A DNA stretch of 36,049 nucleotides from Lachnospiraceae bacterium. GTDB taxonomy: Bacteria; Bacillota; Clostridia; Lachnospirales; Lachnospiraceae. How positions within the stretch are numbered: position 1 is the stretch's first letter; each line of letters starts with the position of its first letter. A model generated the notes under the pieces. The model searched no databases. It was not told the origin of the DNA and was given only the letters and a program-made list of their open reading frames with translations. Location: NCBI GenBank assembly GCA_029062885.1, contig JAIDPH010000281.1, positions 1 through 36,049 of the forward strand, read 5' to 3'. Made by a program: the position numbers and the translations under genes. Below are positions 1 to 8,754 of the stretch, in pieces.

Positions 1-60
1 GTTCTCTTCTTATTGAAATAATCCGTATCTGGCAGGATAACGGTCTGCATATCAGGAAGC
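1..60. repeat. 60-bp inverted copy of an internal araC segment
   Basis: The first 60 bases are the reverse complement of positions 420-479 inside the neighbouring AraC gene, with one mismatch (position 423). The match stops three bases before the stop codon of that gene. It could be a fold-back assembly artefact at a contig end or a real inverted partial duplication. The single mismatch argues weakly against a simple copy artefact. Confidence 0.85.
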
Positions 61-63
61 ACA

Positions 64-951
64 TTAAGGATTATGCTGCTTACGCTGTTGCATGCGGTAG
101 CGGCCTGGAGTTACCTTTTTCCACTTCCGGAAAGTTTTAATAAAATGACTGCAGTCGGAAAATCCGGTTTCCTGGCTGATTTCTATGAGGGAAGAATCTG
201 TAAAAAGGAGCAGTTCTTCCCCCTTTTCTATTCTCACAAGCTCTATGTAGTCTTTGCAGGAGCGGCCGTACAGCTCTTTGAAGCACTTCGCAAAATGTGA
301 ATAGCTCATATGGCACATATCTGCAAGTTCTTCCACCTTCACGGGTTCGTTGGAATGCTTATCTATGTATTCCGTAATGTTTTGAATGGAAGCTTCGGTT
401 TCGGCATAGATTGTGTAAAGCTCCCTGATATGCAGACCGTTATCCTGCCAGATACGGATTATTTCAATAAGAAGAGAACTAAGCTCGCTATGAACGCGGA
501 CATCATATCCGTAGTTTTTCGTGTTTAGTTCATGTATGCAGGTTTCAAAGCGCTCCCTGATTGGCAGATTGCACAGACTTTCCGCAGAAAAAAGGACGTC
601 TGCCTGTCCGGATTTTCTGGCATATTGCAGAATATCGGACAGCTTCGGTGTATAGATGCTGTTTATGGATAGTCTGTTGGCATCGAATTTAAGCACCAGA
701 TATTTAAGCGGGAGATGCGATGTGGCGTAAATGGCATGAACATCTCTGGCATGAAAAAGAAAAAGGTCTCCTTCGGATACATAGTATTCTGTCTGATTGC
801 TTTCTACTAAAGCGGTTCCTTCTATCATATAAATCATTTCCACGAAATAGTGCCAATGTGATCTGACAGGAAATGATTCCTGTGTGGTATCAAAAAGAAA
901 GGCTTCAAAAGGTGCATTCAGAATGTCGCTGTACTCATATAGATAGTTCAT
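64..951 (-). CDS. AraC family transcriptional regulator with N-terminal cupin domain
   Basis: This 295-residue cytoplasmic DNA-binding regulator has the usual two-part AraC layout. Residues 1-150 form a cupin-like sensing domain with HWHYFVEMIYMIEG and a later FHARDVHAIY stretch, as in sugar-responsive members. Residues 200-290 carry two helix-turn-helix motifs (VEELADMCHMSYSHFAKCF, then EISQETGFSDCSHFIKTFRK) and the typical TPGRYR ending. A purine-rich AAGGAA ribosome site precedes the ATG. The gene is divergent from the GH113-like hydrolase, with about 210 bases between the two starts, so it probably controls that gene in response to a sugar; the ligand is unknown. Its internal segment 420-479 is repeated inverted at the window edge. 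The family call is secure and the target is inferred from position. Confidence 0.92.
   Translation of the reverse strand: MNYLYEYSDILNAPFEAFLFDTTQESFPVRSHWHYFVEMIYMIEGTALVESNQTEYYVSEGDLFLFHARDVHAIYATSHLPLKYLVLKFDANRLSINSIYTPKLSDILQYARKSGQADVLFSAESLCNLPIRERFETCIHELNTKNYGYDVRVHSELSSLLIEIIRIWQDNGLHIRELYTIYAETEASIQNITEYIDKHSNEPVKVEELADMCHMSYSHFAKCFKELYGRSCKDYIELVRIEKGEELLLFTDSSLIEISQETGFSDCSHFIKTFRKWKKVTPGRYRMQQRKQHNP
420..479. repeat. Partner of the 60-bp inverted repeat at the window start
   Basis: This segment lies inside the AraC regulator gene and encodes the stretch containing IEIIRIWQDNGLHIR. It is the internal partner of the inverted copy at bases 1-60, with 59 of 60 positions identical. 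Confidence 0.85.
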
Positions 952-1161
952 ATTAATACCATTTTCCTTTTTGCTGTTATTTTATCTGGTTTTGCGTATT
1001 TATGAAGGTATAACAATTTTGATTTTTATATTTTACCAAAATTATAAGAGATTTTTACAATTTTTGTGCGTTTTCATTATAGCATGTGAAATAGATAATT
1101 GCTATAGTATTTTATGGAAAGAAATATAGTAGAAACGGAGCAGTTATCGGAGGAAAACAAC
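952..1161. promoter_or_regulatory. Divergent AraC / GH113 control region
   Basis: This AT-rich spacer separates the two divergent starts. A TATAGT at 1103-1108 is a plausible -10 box for the rightward gene and has no good -35 partner, which would suit activation by the AraC protein. A -10 box here puts the transcript start near 1115, too close to an upstream ATG at 1114 for normal initiation. It therefore supports the ATG at 1162, which has CGGAGGA just before it. Confidence 0.4.
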
Positions 1162-2094
1162 ATGGATTATATAAAGGGAATGACTTTTGCAGCTTTTGCA
1201 GGAAAGGGATGTCTGGCACATAAAGAAGCGTATCATAGTATCGATTCACTTATTGAAAGAACGGGAGCCAATTTTATTATTCTGGTTCCGAATGGTATTC
1301 AGGAAACACCTCAGTCTGAGATGATTGACTATCATACGAAGGCGACTATGGCGGATGATGAATTGATTAATATGGTCAATTATATTCATGATAAGGGTGT
1401 CAGAGTAGCTATAAAACCGACAGCCAACTGCAAGAACGGTACATGGCGCGCCCACATCAGTTTTTTTGATAAAGACGTACCTTGTGAACCCAAGTGGTGC
1501 AACTGGTTTGCCTCATATACGGACTTTCAATTACACTATGCCCGTATTGCGGAGCAGGCCGGGTGCGAGATGTTTATTGCAGGCTGTGAGATGGTCATGT
1601 CCGAGCATAGGGAAGCTGAGTGGAGAAAGCTGATTGCGGATATCAGGACTGTATATTCCGGAGCCGTATCATATAATACGGATAAATATCAGGAAGATAA
1701 TATAACATGGTGGGACTGTGTGGATGTGATTTCATCAAGCGGTTATTATCCGATTGATGACTGGAATAGTCAATTAGATAGAATTGAGAAAGTGGTAAAG
1801 AAATTCAATAAACCGTTTTTCTTCGCTGAAGCCGGCTGTATGTCAACCGAAGGGTCTGCCAAGGTGCCGAATGACTGGAGAATAGAGGGTGCAACAAACC
1901 TGCAGCAACAGGCTGACTGGTACAGTACCACGTTTGAAACTGCCGGCAAGCGTGATTTTGTACAGGGATTCTGTTTCTGGAGCTGGGCATGGAAACAGTA
2001 TTCGCTGAAGGCGGCTTTGAAAGATGGGGGATATGATATTTATGGGAAACCGGCGGAAGGAATTGTTAGACAATTCTACCAGAGCAGAATGTAA
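1162..2094 (+). CDS. Glycoside hydrolase family 113-like protein (putative beta-mannan/mannoside hydrolase)
   Basis: This is a 310-residue soluble protein without a signal peptide, so it probably acts on imported oligosaccharides in the cytoplasm. The pattern fits a TIM-barrel hydrolase of the GH113 type. It starts MDYIKGMTFAAFAGKG, has GCEM at residues 141-144 where the acid/base Glu of GH113 lies (E143), and FAEAGC at 221-226 with the probable nucleophile E223. It ends with QGFCFWSWAW, typical of the last barrel strand. I chose the ATG at 1162 because CGGAGGA (about 1149-1154) lies 7-8 bases upstream; an in-frame ATG at 1114 lacks a ribosome site. The divergent AraC regulator suggests carbohydrate-induced expression. 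GH113 members act on beta-1,4-mannans; the true substrate is not shown by the sequence. Confidence 0.78.
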   Translation: MDYIKGMTFAAFAGKGCLAHKEAYHSIDSLIERTGANFIILVPNGIQETPQSEMIDYHTKATMADDELINMVNYIHDKGVRVAIKPTANCKNGTWRAHISFFDKDVPCEPKWCNWFASYTDFQLHYARIAEQAGCEMFIAGCEMVMSEHREAEWRKLIADIRTVYSGAVSYNTDKYQEDNITWWDCVDVISSSGYYPIDDWNSQLDRIEKVVKKFNKPFFFAEAGCMSTEGSAKVPNDWRIEGATNLQQQADWYSTTFETAGKRDFVQGFCFWSWAWKQYSLKAALKDGGYDIYGKPAEGIVRQFYQSRM

Positions 2095-2127
2095 GGATAT
2101 TGAGGGGAAAATGTTTTCAAAACGGCC

Positions 2128-2283
2128 GTTGTACAATATAGACAAATCAACGCAGGCACGCTTGCGCTACGGTTCAGCCGCAGCGGTACTAAGGCTGCAA
2201 AAGACGCAGCCTAAAGTACAAGACCACTTTCAGTGGTCTACGGCTTCACAGTACCTGCTTTTGATTCGTCTATATTGTACAAC
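2128..2283. repeat. Short inverted-repeat element A, copy 1 (about 156 bp)
   Basis: A non-coding element bounded by GTTGTACAATATAGAC (2128-2143) and its exact reverse complement (2268-2283); the arms extend to 23 bp with one mismatch. The interior has GC-rich hairpins. A related copy lies at 29848-29985 in the opposite orientation, and similarity extends slightly outward on the GH113 side. It looks like a MITE-like or extragenic palindromic repeat. No protein is encoded. Confidence 0.8.
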
Positions 2284-2320
2284 TACGTATTGGAAATAGA
2301 AATTTGCAATTACCTGCAAT

Positions 2321-2629
2321 GATTCGGGGGGGGCGAAAGGTGCATTTATAAAGTGGCGTGGGCAGATTGTGCAAAATGTCCGCGAAGCTGCCTTGCGGAG
2401 GAATATGAGATTTTCTTAATATTCCGGTTCTGTACCCAGCAATTTCGGGACATGGATGTCCCGAAAAGCCCAAACTGAGCCAGGATGGCGAATGTCGGGC
2501 GGTTGCGTACGTCATTCACATCCTTACCGGAATATTTAGAAAATCCATATTCCGAAGTCAGGCGCGAGAGAACATTTTGCACAATCTGCCCTCCCAGCGC
2601 AGAGAAGGCACCTTTTGCCACCCGAATCC
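2321..2629. repeat. Long near-palindromic element B, copy 1 (about 309 bp)
   Basis: The left end (GATTCGGG at 2321) and right end (CACCTTTTGCCACCCGAATC, to 2629) are imperfect inverted repeats. The arms continue inward: GGCAGATTGTGCAAAATG on the left pairs with CATTTTGCACAATCTGCC on the right, and GGAATAT blocks follow. An internal palindrome, TTTCGGGACAT-GG-ATGTCCCGAAA, lies at 2443-2466. The whole element could fold into one long hairpin. A second copy at 29492-29796 is inverted. Reading frames through this stretch are by-products of the palindrome and are not credible genes. Confidence 0.8.
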
Positions 2630-2685
2630 AATATAAGTATATAAAGAAAGAACAAATTACAACATAGTAGAAAGGCATGATTAAT

Positions 2686-4512
2686 ATGACTACTGAAAAA
2701 TCAAAGGAAAAATATGATTACAAGCTTAGTCAGGAAAACGATCTGGATGAAACCGAGCAGCAATTGCTGGAGACATTTAAAAGGAATCAGAACCATTCGC
2801 TGATAACCCTGTTGGGGCTTTATAAAGGGCATTATCTGGAGCTTTTTTTGTCCATAGTATTTTTTGTAGTAAAGCACTCTCCCGTATGGGTTTTGCCTAT
2901 TGTAACTTCAAATATTGTGAATATTGCTACAAATCCTGACAGTGATGCAGGTAAAAAGATTTTGACTAATGTAGTCATTATGGTGGCGTTGATTGCGCAG
3001 AATGTATTGTCGAACTACTTTCATACCTTGTTTTATGCTAGGTCAATACGAAATGTAGAACGTGATTTGAGAAGTTCCCTGGTGCGGAAGCTGCAGCAAT
3101 TATCCATTACTTATCATAATGAAATGCAGTCGGGAAGATTACAGTCTAAGATTATGAGGGACGTTGAGCAGATTGAAACTTTGTCGTCTCAGATTTTTAT
3201 TACGGTTTTGAGCATTATCATGAATGTAGTAGTTGCGCTTTCAGTTGTTATAACTAAAAGCCTGACGGTTTTCATATTCTTTTTGGGGACGATTCCCGTG
3301 GCTGTATGTATCATGGTGACATTCAGAGGGAAAATCAGGCGTTATAACAAGGCGTTCAGGAAGGATATGGAGGAAACTTCGGTCCATGTAATGGAAATGA
3401 TTGAGATGATTCCGGTTACCAGGGCGCATGCGTTGGAGAAAAAAGAAACCGACAAGATGGACCATCAGCTGTATAATGTAGCAAAGTCAGGGCTGCGGCT
3501 GGATATGGTACAGTCCTATTTTTCATCGATTAGCTGGGTATCTTTCCAGATTTTCCAGGTACTATGTCTTGGATTTACAGGTTACTTGGCGAGTCAGGGG
3601 AAAATCAGCGTTGGTGAAGTGGTTATGTATCAGACCTATTTCAGCTCTATAGTAGCGCAGGTTTCAGGTGTGATAACCTTGCTTCCCACGATTACCAAAG
3701 GTTTGGAATCCGTTGACTCCATTAGTGATGTCATGCTTTGCCATGATGTTGAAGAGTATGAAAATAAGAAAAAGCTCACAGTTTTACGTGGAGAAATTAA
3801 CTTCGTGGATACAGGTTTCAAATATAAGGACGGGGATGCGCCCGTTTTTGAGCATCTGAATCTGAAAATCAAGGAAGGTGAGACGGTTGCATTCGTTGGA
3901 GAGTCCGGGGCTGGCAAAACTACTATACTGAACCTTGTTATAGGTTTCTTCCATGCTACAGAAGGAAAGGTGCTGATAGACGGACAGGATATGGAATCTC
4001 TTGATTTAAAGAGCTACCGCAAAGGGATTGCAGTAGTACCGCAGACGCCGATTCTGTTTTCGGGAACGATACGGGAGAATATTACATATGGAAAAGAAGA
4101 TATTTCTGATGAGGAGCTTAAAGAGGTAATTCGCGCGGCAAATCTTGAAGAGGTCATAAATCAGCTGCCAAATGGTGTGGATACGATGGTAATGGAGCAT
4201 GGCAGCAATCTGTCTGGAGGACAGCGCCAGAGAGTCTCGATTGCCAGGGCTTTCGTAAGAGACCCGAAGATTCTGATTCTGGATGAAGCTACATCTGCGC
4301 TCGATAGCATTTCGGAAGAGAAAATACAAGAAGCTACGGAGAATCTGGTGCATAACCGGACGACGCTGATTGTGGCGCACAGGCTTTCTACGATTAAGAA
4401 TGCAGACCATATCGCGGTGATTGGAAAAGGCGGACTGCGGGAATATGGCACATATGAGGAACTGATGGAGAAAAAAGGAGAGTTTTATCAATTAAGGCAG
4501 CTGCAAATGTAG
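2686..4512 (+). CDS. ABC transporter, fused permease and ATPase (exporter type)
   Basis: A 608-residue half-transporter of the multidrug/lipid exporter class, expected to act as a dimer in the cytoplasmic membrane. The membrane domain (about residues 45-330) has roughly six hydrophobic segments. The ATPase domain has Walker A GESGAGKTT (405-413), signature LSGGQRQRVSIARAF (from 509), Walker B ILILDEATSAL (D533, E534) and the switch stretch LIVAHRLSTI. The ATG at 2686 has GAAAGG 10 bases upstream, a better fit than the ATG at 2677, which is only one base from it. The gene follows element B directly, so any promoter lies in or near the repeat. It stands alone, so it is probably homodimeric; the cargo cannot be read from sequence. 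Confidence 0.9.
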   Translation: MTTEKSKEKYDYKLSQENDLDETEQQLLETFKRNQNHSLITLLGLYKGHYLELFLSIVFFVVKHSPVWVLPIVTSNIVNIATNPDSDAGKKILTNVVIMVALIAQNVLSNYFHTLFYARSIRNVERDLRSSLVRKLQQLSITYHNEMQSGRLQSKIMRDVEQIETLSSQIFITVLSIIMNVVVALSVVITKSLTVFIFFLGTIPVAVCIMVTFRGKIRRYNKAFRKDMEETSVHVMEMIEMIPVTRAHALEKKETDKMDHQLYNVAKSGLRLDMVQSYFSSISWVSFQIFQVLCLGFTGYLASQGKISVGEVVMYQTYFSSIVAQVSGVITLLPTITKGLESVDSISDVMLCHDVEEYENKKKLTVLRGEINFVDTGFKYKDGDAPVFEHLNLKIKEGETVAFVGESGAGKTTILNLVIGFFHATEGKVLIDGQDMESLDLKSYRKGIAVVPQTPILFSGTIRENITYGKEDISDEELKEVIRAANLEEVINQLPNGVDTMVMEHGSNLSGGQRQRVSIARAFVRDPKILILDEATSALDSISEEKIQEATENLVHNRTTLIVAHRLSTIKNADHIAVIGKGGLREYGTYEELMEKKGEFYQLRQLQM

Positions 4513-4521
4513 TGCAGCTGC
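4497..4521. terminator. Hairpin between convergent genes
   Basis: GCAGCTGCA (4497-4505) and TGCAGCTGC (4513-4521) form a 9-bp stem with a 7-nt loop that includes the exporter stop codon. It sits exactly between the convergent exporter and lipoprotein genes. The T-rich tail is weak, so terminator function is an inference. Confidence 0.35.
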
Positions 4522-5844
4522 TTATTGCTGTGGTACAAATGGATAAAATTCAATTTTTTCTAAATCAATTTCGTACTTATCACTTTTATAATCCTGCAAA
4601 TCTTCTTTCCAGTAGAATATTTCAACAACATTTTCATCGGGAAGATACTGTGTGTATACGGAAGAAATACCTATATTATCATATTCATGGTCCAGTAGCT
4701 CATCTGCATAACCGCATAATATATTTGAGCCGTCTCTATGATATATAATTGTATTTTGGGCACCGTCACCCCACATTACATTGCATATCAGCTCATTCTC
4801 CCCATCTCCGTTTATGTCTACGATATAGCTGTCATTTTCTGAACAACCCCAGTTTTCCGCAATGCAGAATGATTGTCCATCTTCTATGGCATAGAAATAT
4901 CCATAAGTGAAAAAATACGTTTCATCATAGATATAGAATCCGGAGTATCCCATGATGCTATCAAATTCTCCGACAGTGAACTTTTCTGCTGTCCGGTCCC
5001 AGATAGAAGAAAAAAAGTCTTCAAGAGTATATTGATTTTCCTCGAGGTTTACATAAACACACTGTACATTATTTAGCGAATTAATGGTATCGCAGGCTAC
5101 CAGCAGTTCCGAGTCCTGATTCCAGATCTGTACGGCTTCTTTGAAATCGGGAATCGCATCTTCTCTTAATGTTATGCTTTCTCCCTGCTCCACGCTGCGG
5201 TATACAGCGTCCAGACTGATTAAAAAGTTTGCCTGAAATTCATCAATAGATTCCTTTTCTCCGTCCTTCCAGTCAAAAACTTCCCCATAGTATGAGGCAT
5301 ATCCCATTTGCTCGTAGCAGTTGCTCTCAAACAGATAATGCTTTTCTCCATCTGTAACAATCGCCAGTTCGCCTTCTCCTACATGTGCAATGGAAAAGGT
5401 TCTGTCGTAAAGTAAATCTTTCGTCATACCATCACTTACCTGTACCTGAATCATCCTTACTTGTTGCTCAACCAGATATTCTGCTGTCTGTAGGGTATCC
5501 TGTGAATCACCTATCAGATACATACAGATATTGTCGGGAACATCATCATTTGTCAAATCAATATTGATCTCACGAAGTGGAAGCTGTACAAAACCGTCTG
5601 TATCAACCACATTAATTTGAGATGTTTCTTCTGATTCCGAGGATTCGGGTGATGAATCTGTTTCATTTGCTGCAACGGTTTCATCTGCTATAGAAGTTCC
5701 ACCTGCTATGGAGTTTTCATCTGTTACAGCGGTTTCAGAGTTGTCAATGTCTGCATTTGAATTGCTTCCCGCAGTATTGCCACATGCTGTTATCATGACT
5801 GAAAGAGCTATTAATAATATAGAAGAGATTCTTTTTGATTTCAT
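4522..5844 (-). CDS. Lipoprotein of unknown function with a DxNxDGxxE calcium-type motif
   Basis: A 440-residue predicted lipoprotein. The signal peptide MKSKRISSILLIALSVMITAC ends in a lipobox with Cys21. It is followed by about 60 residues rich in Ser, Thr, Glu, Asn and Asp, a typical flexible tether on the cell surface. The folded part is acidic and includes DINGDGENELICN, which resembles FG-GAP/VCBS calcium-binding loops and probable beta-propeller surface proteins. A good AAGGAG site lies upstream of the ATG. The gene starts 20 bases after the MATE gene stop on the same strand, so the two are probably co-transcribed. I do not recognise a family, and no enzymatic motif was seen. Confidence 0.8.
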   Translation of the reverse strand: MKSKRISSILLIALSVMITACGNTAGSNSNADIDNSETAVTDENSIAGGTSIADETVAANETDSSPESSESEETSQINVVDTDGFVQLPLREINIDLTNDDVPDNICMYLIGDSQDTLQTAEYLVEQQVRMIQVQVSDGMTKDLLYDRTFSIAHVGEGELAIVTDGEKHYLFESNCYEQMGYASYYGEVFDWKDGEKESIDEFQANFLISLDAVYRSVEQGESITLREDAIPDFKEAVQIWNQDSELLVACDTINSLNNVQCVYVNLEENQYTLEDFFSSIWDRTAEKFTVGEFDSIMGYSGFYIYDETYFFTYGYFYAIEDGQSFCIAENWGCSENDSYIVDINGDGENELICNVMWGDGAQNTIIYHRDGSNILCGYADELLDHEYDNIGISSVYTQYLPDENVVEIFYWKEDLQDYKSDKYEIDLEKIEFYPFVPQQ

Positions 5845-5864
5845 AAAATAATGTACTCCTTTGA

Positions 5865-7229
5865 TTAATTAGTCTTTTTCTTTTCATAAGTGTGTATCCA
5901 GTCGGATTTAAAGTAAAATATTGTAAAAATAATGCTGCTCAAAAACCAAGTGAGCGGATATGCCCAAAAGATAACGTTAATTACCGGAATATACCGTACG
6001 ATTATGGTAATATATGTTACCCGAATAACGCACCAGCATATAAGCATGACTATCATGGGAACCGTAGAACGGCCTGACCCCCTGAAAATACCAGCAAGGC
6101 AATGTGAGTAGGACAAAAGGCAGTAAAATAATGTAACAGTACGCGCCTGTATAACGCCGAAAGCGACAACTTCGGGCTCGCTGTTGAATGCGGAAATAAG
6201 CGTCGGTGCAAAAATGTAAATCAATATCCCAATAACTTCTGCCGTTATTACGGAGCAGAGAATACCGAAGCGCGCGCCATTCTTGGCACGGTCATACTGC
6301 CTGGCTCCAAGATTCTGACTGATAAAGGTAGTAAGCGCCATGGAAAAACAGGTTATAGGAAGAAAACCAAAACCCTCTATTTTGGAATAGGAGCCGCAGC
6401 CGGCAACAGCCATTTTACCGAAAGCATTAATATTAGACTGTACCACAATGTTTGCAAAGGCAATTACCGAATTTTGTACGCCTGTCGGAATACCATTTCT
6501 GATTATTTGCTTTAACATATAGAGGTCAAAACGGATGCTTCTTACTTTAATCCTGTATTCTGCATCAATATGAGTCAGACGGTAAAGGCATAAGGATGCA
6601 CTGATAAACTGAGAAATAATGGTAGCGGCGGCAGCAGAGCCGACACCTAGTTGAAGTACCGCTACGAAAAGCAGGTCCAATACTATGTTGGTAACTGAGG
6701 AAATAATCAGGTATATCAGAGGATGCCTGCTGTCACCTGTCGCTTGTAATATACCTACGAAGATGTTGTAAAGCACAAAAGCGAGTGAGCCGCAGAAATA
6801 AATCCTAAAGTACAGTATGGAATTGGGCAGTACATCGGCTGGCGTACCCATTAATATCAGTATCCAGGGTGTAAGCAGAACGCCTAAAACGGTCAATATT
6901 ATACCGGCAGATATACCAAATGCGACGGCAGTATGTACGGCGCGCTCTACTTTATCGGCTTCCCTCGCCCCAAAATAACGGGCAATGACAACGCCGGCGC
7001 CCACCGAGATTCCACCGAAGAATCCAACCAACAGGAAAATGACGCTGCCAGATGAGCTGACGGCTGCCAGAGCATCGGAATTGATAAAATTGCCCACAAT
7101 CAGGGAATCCGCCATATTATAAAGTTGTTGGAAAACATTTCCCAAAAAAAGAGGAAAGGCAAATGCAAGAATTTTCTTCCAGATTGTGCCCTCCGTTAAA
7201 AGAGTTTTTGATGTATTTGAATCGGACAT
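5865..7229 (-). CDS. MATE family efflux transporter
   Basis: A 454-residue, 12-segment membrane protein of the MATE family, expected to export organic compounds or drugs using a sodium or proton gradient. The start region (GTIWKKILAFAFPLFLGNVFQQLYNMADSLIVG, in the first 45 residues) is characteristic, with the usual paired N and C halves. The start MSDSNTSK at 7229 is preceded by AGAAAGG at an 8-base distance, whereas the open frame extends 22 codons further upstream without a ribosome site. Length is normal. The lipoprotein gene follows closely in the same direction. No dedicated regulator is adjacent, and the substrate is unknown. Confidence 0.93.
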   Translation of the reverse strand: MSDSNTSKTLLTEGTIWKKILAFAFPLFLGNVFQQLYNMADSLIVGNFINSDALAAVSSSGSVIFLLVGFFGGISVGAGVVIARYFGAREADKVERAVHTAVAFGISAGIILTVLGVLLTPWILILMGTPADVLPNSILYFRIYFCGSLAFVLYNIFVGILQATGDSRHPLIYLIISSVTNIVLDLLFVAVLQLGVGSAAAATIISQFISASLCLYRLTHIDAEYRIKVRSIRFDLYMLKQIIRNGIPTGVQNSVIAFANIVVQSNINAFGKMAVAGCGSYSKIEGFGFLPITCFSMALTTFISQNLGARQYDRAKNGARFGILCSVITAEVIGILIYIFAPTLISAFNSEPEVVAFGVIQARTVTLFYCLLSYSHCLAGIFRGSGRSTVPMIVMLICWCVIRVTYITIIVRYIPVINVIFWAYPLTWFLSSIIFTIFYFKSDWIHTYEKKKTN

Positions 7230-7586
7230 GATAAATGCCTTTCTGATATTTTTAACTATCATAACACTCGTTTTGGCGCTTGTAAATACATCCAATAGTT
7301 ATTATCCATTGCCGTTAGTCATTCCAGCAATTAGCTTTATTATGGAAAGAATCATATCCTGTTCTTCTTCTGAGGCTCGTTCCCATAACATTTTCACATA
7401 TTGATTCAGACATGTCAAGAGCTAGGTCCATTGAGAAAATCGTTACGGAAAAAAGTGCGGAAAAGTTTTAAATAACAGACAAGAATGCAGGGAAGTATGT
7501 AAAGAAATACTGTGTCTGATACATTTAAATGATGATTTTTGGTAGAAAATCAAGCAAAAATATCAATATTTTCAAATTTGTAGTCG
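7230..7586. other. Gene-poor spacer with a possible regulator remnant
   Basis: No complete gene is seen here. On the minus strand, positions 7302-7418 are open without a ribosome site and could encode MLWERASEEEQDMILSIIKL within a peptide of about 30-39 residues. This resembles the C-terminal tail of small XRE-type regulators and may be a remnant. The rest is AT-rich and has no clear structure. Confidence 0.3.
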
Positions 7587-7615
7587 TTGACTCTTTATGG
7601 GAAAAATGGTATAGT
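7587..7615 (+). promoter_or_regulatory. Sigma-A type promoter of the coiled-coil / metalloprotease cassette
   Basis: TTGACT (7587-7592) and TATAGT (7610-7615) are separated by 17 bases, close to the vegetative consensus. The predicted transcript begins near 7622, about 105 bases before the chosen start of the first cassette gene. No comparably good promoter was seen before the next two genes, which supports a single transcript. Confidence 0.72.
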
Positions 7616-7728
7616 GACAAAGATTATATAATGCAGTCAGCATAGTTTATACAGCCTTTATATCAGTAGCTTAATGGGCAGAAAATACATTGCCATTGAT
7701 GAGACAGCGGAGAGGAACAGATGAAAAG

Positions 7729-8676
7729 ATGGTGAATGATGAACAGCAAATATTGAGACTGAAAATTCTGCGAAAACTGTTGGAATTTCTTAAGGATCCA
7801 AATCAAAAGTATATGCTTTCAACAGCTTTGCAGTATATTCAGCAAGAGTGTGATGAAAAAGATTTTTGTCAGGAACTTCTGATTTTGGTTCAGGAGGGAT
7901 ATATTGAGATAAGCGTGATTGGCGAACCGGACGATGCAAACGGAACTGATACAGATACCGCAAAACAGTTGATTGATGGGGGCTTTTATGATAAGATATT
8001 AATTGCAATTAAAGAGCAGCAAAGCGGACTTTTATTGCGCAACTTCGTTGATGTAAATATTGACATGCTTGAGATGAAATTGCAGTTCAATAAAGTGAAG
8101 GATATCCTGGAGCAATACAATAAAGAACAACAGGATATATCAAACATCCACTCTGAGTTCCGGCAGAAATATGATGATTTTACGTCGCACATGGGTGAAT
8201 TGGACAGTAAGCAGAAAGATTTGGAGAATCAAATCGATCAGGGAAAGAAGGATTTGACAGAGCAGGCTGAGAGTGAATATAATAGTTTTGTACAGAAATT
8301 GGGAGAGAAGCAAGAGGATATAGAAAAATCCGCAGTGAATGGGGCGGAGGAAAAAGCGGTAGAAACGATTGAAGAGGAAATCAAGTCAACAGGTAGAATC
8401 GGTCAGGCGATGCAGGATGCTCAGAAAAGTATTATACAGTATTTAGCTATTTTTGTTGCAATATTTGCGTTGGTGAATATTAATGTTGTAAATGCGGCAA
8501 AATGGTCATATGAGGAGTTGTTTCGTGTGAATGTTATAATGACTACGTCTATGGCTACAATGGTTATGCTGGTGCATGCATTTACGAATAAAGAGCATAA
8601 ATGGTTCAGGTGGGTAATTGTATTATTGGCACTGCTATGGATTGTGTTGGCGGGCAGTGTTTTTATTTTTAAATAA
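7729..8676 (+). CDS. Coiled-coil protein with three C-terminal membrane segments, unknown function
   Basis: About 315 residues, no family recognised. Residues 1-65 are helical and charged and could form a small winged-helix-like or helical bundle domain. Residues 117-225 are rich in Glu, Lys and Gln in a heptad-like pattern and probably form a long coiled coil. Three hydrophobic stretches (about 234-254, 265-284, 295-315) place the C-terminus in the membrane, with the coiled coil in the cytoplasm. The ATG at 7729 has GAGAGGA upstream at a rather long 13 bases; in-frame TTG 7690 and ATG 7699 lack ribosome sites. It is first in a probable operon with a 58-codon gene and a putative metalloprotease. 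A sensor or membrane effector role is conceivable, by context only. Confidence 0.8.
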   Translation: MVNDEQQILRLKILRKLLEFLKDPNQKYMLSTALQYIQQECDEKDFCQELLILVQEGYIEISVIGEPDDANGTDTDTAKQLIDGGFYDKILIAIKEQQSGLLLRNFVDVNIDMLEMKLQFNKVKDILEQYNKEQQDISNIHSEFRQKYDDFTSHMGELDSKQKDLENQIDQGKKDLTEQAESEYNSFVQKLGEKQEDIEKSAVNGAEEKAVETIEEEIKSTGRIGQAMQDAQKSIIQYLAIFVAIFALVNINVVNAAKWSYEELFRVNVIMTTSMATMVMLVHAFTNKEHKWFRWVIVLLALLWIVLAGSVFIFK

Positions 8677-8754
8677 AATGGTTTGTTGCATGAAAACATC
8701 AGTGCTGGGGAGCATATGATAGAAAGTAAGGATATAGCGGGGAGGAAATGACAC

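Noticed and set aside
2346-2678. Frames of 80-110 codons in both directions within element B copy 1
   Set aside because: Near-palindromic sequence gives similar frames on both strands. No ribosome sites and no recognisable protein features.
5640-5652. GGATTCGGGTG, identical to the first 11 bases of the element B ends, within the lipoprotein gene
   Set aside because: An isolated match in a Ser/Glu-rich coding stretch with no inverted partner nearby; probably chance.
7302-7418. Short minus-strand frame resembling the tail of an XRE regulator
   Set aside because: No helix-turn-helix part and no ribosome site. At most a gene remnant, described only as part of the spacer.
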